Part shown: positions 37,601 to 50,468 of the stretch, in pieces
Layout of the letters: every line of letters begins with the position of its first letter
Position numbering within the stretch: the first letter of the stretch is position 1
NCBI RefSeq assembly: GCF_964340395.1
Contig: NC_135565.1
Coordinates: forward strand, 6,359,142 to 6,423,141
DNA length: 64,000 nucleotides
Reading direction: 5' to 3'
From: Glandiceps talaboti
Lineage: Eukaryota > Hemichordata > Enteropneusta > Spengelidae
Program-made: the position numbers and the translations under genes
The notes under the pieces: model-generated
The model's input: only the letters and a program-made list of their open reading frames with translations
The model's database searches: none
Told to the model about the DNA's origin: nothing

Positions 37601-40600
37601 CTGAAACTCTGTAGTACCCAAATGTTTGTAATACCCAAACTCTATAATACCCAAACTCTGTAATACCCAAACTCTGTAATGCCGAAACTCTGTAGTACCC
37701 AAACTCTGTAATACCCAAACCCTGTAATACCCAAACTCTGTAATGCCCAAACTCTGTAATACCCAAACTCTATAATACCCAAACTCTGTAATACCCAAAC
37801 CCTGTAATACCCAAACTCTGTAATACCCAAACTCTGTAATACCCAAACCCTGTAATACCCAAACTCTGTAATACCCAAACTCTATAATACCCATACTCTG
37901 TAATACCCAAACTCTGTAATACCCAAACTCTGTAATACCCATACTCTTTAATACCCAAACTCTGTAATACCCAAACTCTGTAATGCCCAAACTCTGTAAT
38001 GCCCAAACTCTGTAATACCCAAACTCTGTAATGCCCAAACTCTGTAATACCTAAACTCTGTAATGCCCAAACTCTGTAATACCCAAACTCTGTAATACCC
38101 AAACTAGATGTAATACCCAAACTCTGTAATACCCAAACTCTGTAATGCCCAAACTCTGTAATGCCCAAACTCTGTAATACCCAAACTCTGTAATGCCCAA
38201 ACTCTGTAACGCCCAAACCCTGTAATACCCAAACTCTGTAATACCCAAACTCTGTAATACCCAAACTCTGTAATACTCAAACTCTGTAATGCCGAAACTC
38301 TGTAGTACCCAAACTCTGTAATACTCAAACTCTGTAATACTCAAACTCTGTAATACCCAAACTCTGTAATACTCAAACTCTGTAATACTCAAACTCTGTA
38401 ATGCCAAACTCTGTAATACCCAACCTCTGTAATACCCAAACTCTGTAATACCCAAACTCTGTAATACTCAAACTCTGTAATACTCAAACTCTGTAATACT
38501 CAAACTCTGTAATGCCAAACTCTGTAATACCCAAACTCTGTAATGCCGAAACTCTGTAATACTCAAACTCTGTAATACCCAAACTCTATAATACCCAAAC
38601 TCTGTAATACTCAAACTCTGTAATACTCAAACTCTGTAATACCCAAACTCTGTAATACCCAAACTCTGTAATACTCAAACTCTGTAATACCCAAACTCTG
38701 TAATACTCAAACTCTGTAATGCCAAATCTCTGCAATGCCCAAACATCAGTAAAGCTGTTAGGACGAGTACTGTTTAAGATATTAGCTTAATGTCCAATAT
38801 ACATGTACATGTAGGTAATATGACTGACAGCAGGTCAGTCTAGGCTTCACAATGACAGTACAACTTTGTAATCTTTCTAGGGCACAACAACCCTTACTGC
38901 TTATCACTGCAATCAATTAATCCATAACATTACAATCTCACCCTGTCTATTTATATAAAATATGACACCATGACATGGTATGGTTCAAATTTTGCCCAAT
39001 GACTTCTAAAGGGGCACAAGCTGAGTTTATATGGATTTCAACATTTTGCATATATTTAAAAGACTTATATGTAAAGTATTGTTCTTACTGAAACATACTG
39101 AACCATAACTTGGGCTTGACTGAATTCAAACTTGGTATAAGATATAAATGTTCCATTACATAATTGTTTGTACATATAAAAATGTCAAGAAAAGCCCTAC
39201 TTTGTGGTCAACTGTTTCAATACAGACAACATCTGTAATGTTATAGAAGGCATACATCAATATTAACATTATACGTGAATAGTTTAATCAAGGTTTCATG
39301 TAAGTTTTGTCACTGGAGTAAAAAGCTTAGGCCTAAAGAAAATAATTATTTGGTTCCGGTTACCCCACCCCACCTAGTTTTTCACTGCCGACCCTAAACT
39401 TTTCTTTACGTATTCAAGAAAAAAATAATAAAATCGCAAAATGATGTACAGCCATTACAGATTTGAAGAATAGTTTTATATTGTCTTTTTAAGTTGATGT
39501 CAGTTTCCGCACCCACTATTTCTTGCAAGACTTCACAAATTTCACGATTTTAGTATCATTTTTTTTGAATGCGTAAAAAAATGTTTAGGGTCGGCGTGAA
39601 AAACTAGGTGGGGTTGGGTAACCAAAACCAAACAACTTTTTTTCATTTGGCCTAAGGAGAAGACTGTTAGGCACTGTCAAAGTCAGTTTTAATTGTCCAC
39701 CACCGATTGCCATAGTAACTGGTAACCTTGGTAACATACCTTTATTATCTTCTGCATCATGGCAGGAGGACAGAATAACGCCATATCGTGTATTCTATAC
39801 TGTATATCATCTAGGATACAAGTCTTCTCTTTGCCAAGTAACATATTGTAAAACTGTAACATCCAGACTTCAAACACACCACCTGTGGGGTTTGCATATA
39901 ATATTAATGTCAGTTTATATAGAGTACATTCACACACTTGGCTTAAAGAGCTTTACCCATGGAACAGACATGGATATGATCTAGCTACACAGCGACTCAA
40001 TGACGTCCTTGACAACCCACTGCAATGCCCTATTCTGCTTTGGGCAGTTTTAACATTACAATTCAAATCACAACACCTAAAACAAAACATACAATGTACA
40101 TGTAGTCTGGCTCAACAAAAATCTTACTAACATTGCTACATTTTTATCGTCTGGCTCAACAAAAATCATACCAACCGAGATATTTGTTAAGCAAGATCAT
40201 AGACAGTAGCAACATTAGTAAGGTGTTTGTTTAGCCAGACATTAAAATGTTACTGTCAGCGTTTGGATTTTTGTCAAGCCAAACGACATTTTGTTTTTGC
40301 ATCATCATACATCAGTTAGGGTAGTTATTTTCAACATTATTTGCATCAATACACATCTGTTAGGGTAGTTATTTTCAACATTATTTGCATCATTACACAT
40401 CAATTAGGGTAGTTATTTTCAACATTATCTGACCATGCTCTTTACAAAATAGTGAATGACTGTACAAATACATTACACATTTTTATCAAAGCTAGGGAGT
40501 TAGGGCATACGTTAAGTGAGATTTAGACACTTGAACTGGAATCTTGCTTGTATGATCAACCACTTGAACCCTTAGATAAATAAAGATAATCTAGATTCCA

Positions 40601-43600
40601 TGGCAAAAATAGATTTCCACAATAATTGTCAATGTTATTTTCGACATTATTTGACTCACCTTTTAAAAGTAGAATTTGGTCGTCTTGGTCCAAGTCTCTA
40701 AATCCTGGTAATTTTTTACTAAAGACAACAATTCTCTTTATGAGTGCAATAACTGCTTGTGAGACCTGAAATATAAAAATAGACATGAACCTTGACCTTT
40801 GACCTCAAAGGAAAGTGTTCTCTGCCCACAGTCATCATGGTAGACCAGACAGAATCATAATGGCGGGTGGTTGGTTTCTGGGAACTGGAACAAGGTTGAT
40901 AAGTGCCATTACAATGCTGTAGATACATGTACATGTACAGTAGACCAGACTGGTGATGTCCAACCCTAGTGGAACACTCAACATAAATGTCATTATTGTG
41001 ACACACGCTCTTTAGGGATATATGCTATTTTGGGTGTTGCTCTATGATCATATGGGGAGTAGATTTGGGAAGGCTTTCTTAAAATGAGATCTGCTATGCT
41101 AATGAGGTGTTTTTGTTTAAAATGGGACCAAGCTCTCCAACTTGTCATCTAAAATGGGGCATATATTTTATTTAAACTAAATCGGGTCAAAACCTTAGTA
41201 CCAGGGTGTTATCCCTGCCAAACCAGTGAGCAGGTGACCCCCCCCCCCCCCCCCCCCCCCCGACACAAAAGTCCAAGCAAGTAAATGTGATGATTCAAAC
41301 CATGGCAAGGGTAATGCTATAGTTGAAAATGTATTGTTTGTCAAATCGTTGCCATGACAATAAATTTCACAATACCGTGCAGCTTTTCAGTTTGATACAA
41401 CCACACAGAAACCAATCAGAAACTGAACATGCTACACTATATGATAGGTAAGATTGAATGGGTATAGTTTCTTGCTACAATTTGTCTAAATGAAATGAAC
41501 TACACATGGCACCATACAGACATCAAAGGAATACCGTACAAAGGACATATTACACGCCCTTCATCAGGTGTTTGAAACTATTAGAAAAACATTGATGCCT
41601 GAATGTCTGTATGCAGTTGTAATACATTAAAATGGTTTATTTTGTTTGGACTGAATGTAGCGAAAAATATGATCTTGCTATTGAAGTGTGGCATATGCAG
41701 TTCCTACGTTTCTGCTATTGGTTTCTGCGTGGTTGTATCAAACAGAAAAGCTGCACAGTATATGAAATTCACTCGTGATGTTTATCTGAGTAGTCAGTTT
41801 GTATGAAGAGTTTTAATATCTAAATGTCTTGTGTTATATATACCTATTCACAAAAATCTATCTTTGGCAGATTCATAACAGGTGCACATGTTTTCCTTAG
41901 TTTTGCTTGTAATACATGTTAGGTCTAACAAAAAAAAATTGTGTGGTTCAGATTACGATCAATTTTAGTATACATGCCAAGATTCCCCTGCACAAATGCT
42001 GTAGGTTGGAAATAATTTCCATATGAAAAGATACCATACTTGAGGTGTGAACTGACTGTCAATCGGTTATTGCTCTGAAAATATCACTGATTGCTCTTGA
42101 GTTAAAACCCCAAGGTTTTAATCCCATTAACATTGTGATCTTTTGTTCCACTTGATCGGTAGTTTATTTACTCTCTGGGTAGTCATTAAGCCATTAATTT
42201 GGTAACACAGAATTTTTCCACGTTCAGGGGATTAGCCTAGATACATGGTTTGTGCCAGCCAATCCCCTACTGATAGGTGGCACTGGGGTAGGTAGATTTT
42301 GTATTTTAATATTTTTTATATTTTTTTTTTTTCATATGAGTGTCGAGTTCACGTTAGTTGATGCTTTTCGTTGTTTTCCATATGGTCTCTGTGTTATTGT
42401 TTTCTTCTCATCAGATGTAAAGCTATTACACATTGGAAGAATAGTTTTATATTCATTTTGTTTTTTTAAGTTGATGTCAGTTTCCGCATCCACTACTTCT
42501 TGCAATACTTAACAATTTTCACATTTATTATTTTTTCTCGAATACGTAAAAAAAAAAGTTTAGGGTCGGCATGAAAAAAACTAGGTGGGGTTCGGGTAAT
42601 CAGAACCACACAATATATTTTAAGCCTTACCAAATGACTGTGAACTCATTTTTAAAGAGGTATTTAATGATATTTTCAATACTGTCTGCAATACCAATAG
42701 TACGTCAACACAACAGTAGAAGCAATTTCTGGTATGTATTCAATAATTGGATCCACATATGTGAAATTGTATCATTTAACTTACTCAAAATATCATGATT
42801 GACAGACTGACTGACATGTAATATGATCCACAATAAACAAGTAAATGTACATGCATGATACACCGATCACTGGTTCAGTAGTATGGCACCACCAGTGTTC
42901 ACCTTCATGTGTGCTTTTGTTTAGTAATATACACACACAGGTGATGGTGTACAGTTTCTAGTAGTATGCATAAAGCAGGTTGCATCATTGGTTCAGCAGA
43001 ATGGTGCCACCAGTGTTCATCTTCATGTCTGCCTTTGTTTAGTAATATACACATGTACATGAGTCTACAGTTTCTAGTAGTAGCATAAAGTAGGTTGCAT
43101 CATTGGTTCAGTAGTATGGCACCACCAGTGTTCACCTTCATGTCTGCCTTTGTTTAGTAATATACACACGTACATGAGTCTACAGTTTCTAGTAGTAGCA
43201 TAAAGCTGGTTGCATCATTGGTTCAGCAGTATGGCGCCACCAGTGTTCATCTTCATGTGTGCCTTTGTTTAGTAATATACACACGTACATGAGTCTACAG
43301 TTTCTAGAAGTACTAGTAGCATAAAGCTGGTTGCATCATTGGTTCAGCAGTATGGCACCACCAGTGTTCATCTTCATGTGTGCCTTTGTTTAGTAATATA
43401 CACACGTACATGAGTCTACAGTTTCTAGTAGTAGCATAAAGCTGGTTGCATCATTGGTTCAGTAGAATGGTGCCACCAGTGCTCATTTGAATGAGTATTT
43501 TTGTTTACTAACACCTCTTGCACGATGCCGTTTCTGTTTAGCAGAAGCACCTTAAATTTTGTATTGGAAGACAAAAATTGGGTTGAAGAGCTTATAGGTC

Positions 43601-46600
43601 AGATTTTTAGCGTTCCACGAAGTGTCCGTAGAAAATGAAACTACATGTAATAACAAAATAATCTTTGTGAAGTATTGACAGTGTGGGTCATATGATAAAC
43701 AAAAGCATACACCACAATCAACTTGGTGGCGCTCTTCACTAAAAAAATGACCAGCTCTCATTTTTCAGCACTATTGCATGTGAAAAAACAAAACATGCCA
43801 CATATTCAACAAATGGTAATATAAATGCTTGTATAAAAACTCTATCAATAGGTACTCGTTTTACCCATATGACTGATGTTATTGCTTTCTGTCATGCCAG
43901 CACAAAGATTTTTTAAAAACCAAAATCGATGCAAAAAAAACCCCAAATACTTCAAATAATTTAGAATGAAAATACATGTAAAAATAATTTAATCTTATAT
44001 CCTTTAGATAGTTAGAAAATTAAAATGTATTTATTTATTTATTTATCGGATAACCAATGGGAGCTAGTCTCATTCATAGGCTCGCTTGGTTCAGTGTTAA
44101 TGCAGGAGGAAACGGAGAACCCGGGGAAACCTGCATTGTATGGTAGATTCAGATTGAAGGACACTCTTCTTACTTACAGCATGGTAAATTTAATCAAACC
44201 CAGCCGACACCTGGCGGGTTTGAAACCCAGGCTGCAGAGGTAAGAGGTGTACGAGCTAACAGCTCGGCCACCGACAACCCAATAAAAAGACAAGTATCTG
44301 TCAAAAACATACTTCCCAACATTTCAACTCACTTATTTACAAAATTATACAGTGGTAATTCTGTTAAACTATTGTTGAAGTGATGTACATCACAGGTAAA
44401 TAAAGCGCATGCTGAGCTACAGTCTCTGACATTTGTGCCAGGTTTGGTTGAAAACAGCAGGTGTCACAATGTTCAACCCAGATGACACTTTAGTGCACAC
44501 CCTTACTGATTGGTGGACAGATGGATGGAGATGGACGGGACCCACCATACTCGGGTAGTACATGTAGTTCAGTCCAGGTGCTGCCTGTTAGGACTTAAAA
44601 AATAATAACTCACCTTCCTATTCTCACTTGAACTTTCACCATAACTTGATTCCGGGGAAGATAAGGAAAAAGACAGTTCCGAGAACGCAGCTGGTGATGA
44701 AACAGATGATGATATTGTACTGTGTCCTCCTGGGGAATCAGCAGATCCAAAGGAATGTACAGATAGGTTGTCTCGCCCATTAAACATATAAGCACCCTCT
44801 GATGAGTTGTGTTCGGCCTTGTAACGCTTCGGACTACGCACATACGATTGGAGATTGTTCTCGCTAAACGGACAGGACAAAGCATGAGCTTCGCGTACCT
44901 GTTCTATGAGTTCTCCTACTTCAGGGTCCATTTTAATGTACGGAACAAAGAGTTGTGGTGGTGGTGGTGCTGATGTAACTGGAGTTTTTTCTTTCTGTTG
45001 AACCATGAGATCTTGATTTTGTTCGATACGTCTTTGTTTTTCCTCTTCTTCCATCCTTCGTATAGTAGTCTTTATTTCCTCCTTTTTTTCTGCAAATTCT
45101 GCCATCGCAATTTCCTTTTCTCGGTTTGGAATTCGTCCAAATTTGACAGCTGTAAAACAATTATAATAATAATCTGTATATAACCTGGGCAATTCTTTAA
45201 CATTTTATAAACTCATGGCTTCAGTGCAAAGGATGAAATGTAAGGTATATATCTCAGTACTTCCAATATACTATGAGAATACATGTACTAAATGTTATTA
45301 TTAATCCAATTTATTTATTTACTTTTCCTGTTTGTAACAATTTGTGCTTGTAAATGCTAGCCTGTCACTGGTTCTCCGTGTAACTACAATGTACATACCT
45401 TCTTTAGACATACCAACTTGAAGACATTTCTGCCACCGGCAGTATGCACATCGGTTCCTACTGTATTTATCAATGATACAACATTTTTTCCGTAGACATT
45501 CATATGTATTGTGTTTTTGAATACTTCTCCTGTAAAACCCCTGTAACAAAATAATGAACAGTAATGATAAAATAGCGCCAATGGCATTGCAGCACAACTG
45601 TAAGATTTACATGTTAATTTTCTTAATGTTTATCTACATGCCGAGTCATGTCTGTTATTATCTACATGTATGTATAATACACTATCATTTCACTGTTGCT
45701 ATGGATGTGGTCTTGTTGCTAGGCATATATGTGTATGTGTTCATTTTGTCAATACTTGTACCTATCCTCTTGCTTAACTGTTATTTCTGCTATACACCAT
45801 CATTTTACTGTTGCTATGAGCATGGTTTTGTTGTTAGGCATTTTTGCATACATTTTCTTGAATGTTTATTCAATTGCCTACCCGATAACATACTATATAC
45901 CTTTGCACAATACATGTATACTTGCATTAAGCTGTTGCTAAGGGCATGGCCATGGTTGCTAAGGCCAGTTGAGTCAATGTCTTGAACAACATCTACTGAA
46001 TAACACCTTTTGAAACATCCCACCAAATGTCAGTCCCATCAAACAGTAGTTTTTGAAATAAAACTTTTTGACCAAAATCCATATGTATCATACATTTGTA
46101 GTGTTTAGAGCTCATTTGCACATCAGTGATGGGATCATCATATCATGAACAATTCTTCATCTTCACATCCGAAGAATCATTCCCACCAAATATCATGCTA
46201 ATCTGTTAAGTAGTTTTTTGACTTTAAGTGTTTTTTTACCAATGATCTCATCTTTTGACCCAAATCACAAACCTGTGGTGTGATCATGTTGTGAGTTCAG
46301 CTTCATCTAGCTGCATTCCAGATGAATCCCCATGTCAGTTCAGCTCAATCTGCTCAGTTGTTTTGGAATTATACTCATAATAGATTTTTGACCAAACAGA
46401 TACATTTTAAACCTAATTTGCATGTGGCTGATGGGATCATGATATTTTGAAGAATTCTTAATATAAACGCCCCTAAGATCATTCCCATAAAATTTCAGCT
46501 GAGAATCTGCTCAGTAGATGTAGTTTCAAATTACCAAAAAGACATATTTTTAAACCTAATTTGCATATCACTAATGTGATCATGTCAGGAACAATTAAGG

Positions 46601-49600
46601 TACAAATGTAGGAGGTGTCAAATTTGAATTACGTCAATGACGCAACTGTTGGCTCAGGTGCGCTTGTTAACATTTGAACGTGAAACAAACCCGGAAGTGT
46701 TTGGAAGTGAAGTGTTCAGTGTTAGAGGTTTTTCGACTCCGAGTGCTGTACATACTCTTGGAGATTTAGGGGTGAACGGAAAGTAATTTCGTATAATTGA
46801 GTTTCAGAAGTCCTTGTGAAGAAAATTAGCTTTACTACCATGCATGACTTAAAGAGGAAGTGTTTTATCAATTTTTAGACTTGATGAATTGTATTGATCA
46901 TCAACCACACTCCCTATACTACCGATCTGGAAATGTGGCCCACCAACGCATGTTCCGGTAAATAAACCATTCACACCTTTCATCTCTACAGAGGAAGTTA
47001 TACTGTCATGAATATGATTTTAATACCGGTGACAGGTTTTGTCAGTGTGGGTTTTTTGAAGTGGGGAGGTGACAAATTGACCACTATAAACTTATCTTTG
47101 GCATTCATAATTTTCCACACTACATGTAGACACAACAATCGTGAAAAAATTGCAACAAAAAACATTTATTCAAATGTACGTAAACAATCAACTCTCAGGT
47201 ACATGTACCATACATGTAGAAGCAAAATATAAAATCATCGGACTACGCAAAGTTTTTCAAAAACTTTCCTAACACACTGAAGATATTTTGCGAAGCTAAT
47301 TTGCCATTTGATTAGTTGAAACATCATTTAGCATTTTATATGTTTTCCGTTGCTACGTTCTAAGTAAGTGGCCATGTCGCGATAACCCTGATGACATCGT
47401 CATTTACCCGCCTTAAAAAAACACCATAACAAACTGATAACAGTACTCTTTTGTAAAAGGCTTCCAAAACTTATTCTGTTGTCGGCATTCTGCTCTCCCA
47501 ATTCAGCCACGATGGTGTACACTTGTTTGGTTTCACTAGGGGTCCTAGTAGTCCTGCTTACATATGGCGTCCTTCCGAGTGAAACGCGTGCACACCGTCT
47601 GCAAGCAGGACTTGGAGTCTAGGAGTTTCTGCACATGAATAAAATGCTGTTCATTCCCAATGGAACCCCTGGACATTATACAAACTGTACATCCCTGTAT
47701 CAGTATAGTAACGTCCTGCCAATTTAAAATTAATCAATGTATAGTTTGTTTTTCAGTAGACGTATTCAACCAAAAATAGATTATTTCTCATCTGTCTCGC
47801 CAACTATACTAGTACTGTAGTCATTCGTCACACTGACTTGAGTGTTTACATATATAAAATCTACAGTTCAAATTGCAACAAATTATACAAGTTGTATGGA
47901 AACTATTTACATTGTCTCCTTATGAAAGAAGTATCCATGGTAACAGTACTATATGTTTTGATGAAGGGTTCTATTTTTGTACCCCAAATCAATAAATAAA
48001 TCTAGTAGCATATCTTTTGGTTCCTCACAGTGCAGTGCCACTTTATACAGAGCTAGAGGTACTAACTGGTATATAGATGCCGTGTTCAGTGGATCAACAA
48101 CTATGGTACATGTAGTATCATCTATATTTCAGTGTTCTCCCTGAACAAGGTAACAGGGGCGCCGCGCCCTCTTGTAAATTCTTGGCGCCCCCTTGTAAGT
48201 TTTGACGAAAAAAAAATGAATTGAATATTTTTTCAACAAACGGGGCAAAACGATTTACTTCTCTCGCGGTTTCGCTACGATCTCATGGTCGCCATTTTGG
48301 AAAGTCAAATATCTCGGTAAAGAGGCTACTGTCACTAAATTTGATTTGATAAGTTATTCCCTATTTTTCATAGTGACCACACTCCACAATAAACACTAGC
48401 AACTATGAAATCAACATTTAACTGTTTCATTTCAACAATGGAGATACATGTATAAGGTGCGAGATCAATATATATTTCAAGGTAGAATGAAAAACTAAAT
48501 TCTTTCACTTTTGGGGTTGCTTTTTTTTAGCTGTCTAGCTTTCCTCCTACAGAAACGGTTCTACTTTTAATGGGTCTGTTTGTACCCCTAAACATGCAAT
48601 TATTTCTTTTAAAATTTTTTCCCAAATTGAGAAATGGAAGAATTTTCACTATAGCACAGCACTAAAATAAAGTGTCAACAAAAGGACTATTTTTCCTCAC
48701 TACATACTGGCTTTGTATTCATAGTATTACTACATACTGATTTGAATTTGGATGGACATTTTAAATTTTGGCCAATTAAGTGAGGGGGGGGGGGAACTAA
48801 AAGTTTTTAGTTGTTTATCCTACATTGAACAATTGACCTAGCCCCTAATGTGTTGATTTATCAATATCATACATAATTATGTACTCTTGAGTTTAAAGCG
48901 TTCACCGGTTACATGTTTGAAGGACTACCGTCCAGTTGCGTTAACATCGATAGTTATGAAATGTTTAGAGACTCTAGTAAGTCAGTACATTAGATCTAAA
49001 CTCCCATCGTCTCTTGATCCATACCAATTTGCTTATAGAAAGAACAGATCAGTTGAGGATGCAATTTCATTTAGCATTATTCAATGTAACGAGCTTCCTC
49101 GACCAGAAAATACCTAACTATTCCATACTTTTATTCATCGATTACAGCTCAGCTTTCAATACAATTTCACCCTTTAGATTATATGACAAACTAATATCGC
49201 TGGGACTTACTGCTAGTATATGTAAATGGGTGTTACATTTTTTATTAGATCGATCACAAGTTGTTAAAATTGGAAATAATTATTCGAAATCTCTAGTTCT
49301 TAATACTGGTACACCTTAAGGTTGTAATTTGTCGCCAATGTTATACTCATTATTTACCCATGATTGCGTTACTGTGTCTGATAGTAATTTTATCATCAAA
49401 TTTGCTGATGACACCACCGTGGGCGGATTAATCAAAAACGATGAAACATCATATCGTAATGAAGTGAACTCTATCATAACATGGTGCTCTGAAAACAATC
49501 TTGAACTGAATGTCAAAAAGACCTAAGAGATTATTGTGGACTTTCGAAGGAATCCATCTGATATTGTTCCTCTAGTCATCAACAACTCAGAGGTTGAAAT

Positions 49601-50408
49601 AGTGCAGTATTTTAAGTTTCTCGGTGTTTACCTCTCAGACGATCTGAAATGGGAAATCAATACTGATCATATAGTGAAGAAAGCACAGAAAAGATTGTTC
49701 TTCTTAAGACGATTGAGAAGTTTCCGTGTGAGCCAGGGACTGTTGATTAAGTTCTACCGGGAGGTGATTGAGAGTGTCCTGACACTGTCAATCATCGTTT
49801 GGTGGGACAATGCCACAGTTGATGACCGGAAACGTCTCAATCGAATCGTTAACACTGCCAGTAGCATAATTGGATGTCAACTTCCTTTTCTTAATGAGTT
49901 GTACAACGCTCAAGTAAAGAAAAGAGCTCAGTCAATTGTAAAAGACGATTTCCATCCAGCACGTAATTTATTCCAACTTATGCGCTCAGGCGAGCGGTAC
50001 CGTTCGATCAAATCAGGTTCTAATCGCACATTGTTTAGCTTTTACCCAACTGCAGTCCACACTCTTAATGAATCAATTTAAGTTTTCTATTGACGCATCA
50101 ATTTCGTGTTAGGAGTCCTCTACAGAATATTGTTTTTGTAAATTTTTCATTACATGCAAAATCAATGCACATTTCATTATATATGTATCAGTATATATAT
50201 GACAATAAAACACATATCATATCAAGGTGGGTTTTTTTTTTTTACCAAGAAGCACATTTTTTTACCCAAACTACATCTGTGATGCAATCATTTTGCCTTG
50301 AACAATTTCCCAGACACAAGTACAAATGTAATGTCCCCACCAAATACAAAAGCAATCAGTCCAGTGTTTTTTGTGTTTACATCCTGCATGCTCACTCATG
50401 CATGCACG

Positions 50409-50468
<60 letters not shown>

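Larger units (their letters stand above)
36907..39739 (-). other. Receptor intron filled by satellite and MITE
   Basis: Intron between the exons 39740-39882 and 36828-36906. It contains the 16-bp satellite array (37125-38745), a 329-bp inverted-repeat element (39327-39655) and little else I can recognise. Confidence 0.7.

Noticed and set aside
37089-38455. Long overlapping minus-strand frames with repeating [11 protein letters not shown]
   Set aside because: They arise from the stop-free 16-bp satellite in all three frames inside an intron; no start context or splice structure.
44205-44280. Functional tRNA gene on the minus strand
   Set aside because: Box-like motifs are present, but acceptor stem and cloverleaf are not; it is followed by a SINE body and tail.
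40766-44613. An extra receptor exon between the serine-rich exon and helix 3
   Set aside because: The flanking exons join in frame and helix 3 is complete, so none is needed; a small in-phase exon cannot be excluded.
45554-45985. 143-codon plus-strand frame with hydrophobic segments
   Set aside because: Lies in a repeat related to 54569-56610, antisense and partly over receptor intron sequence; no family similarity.
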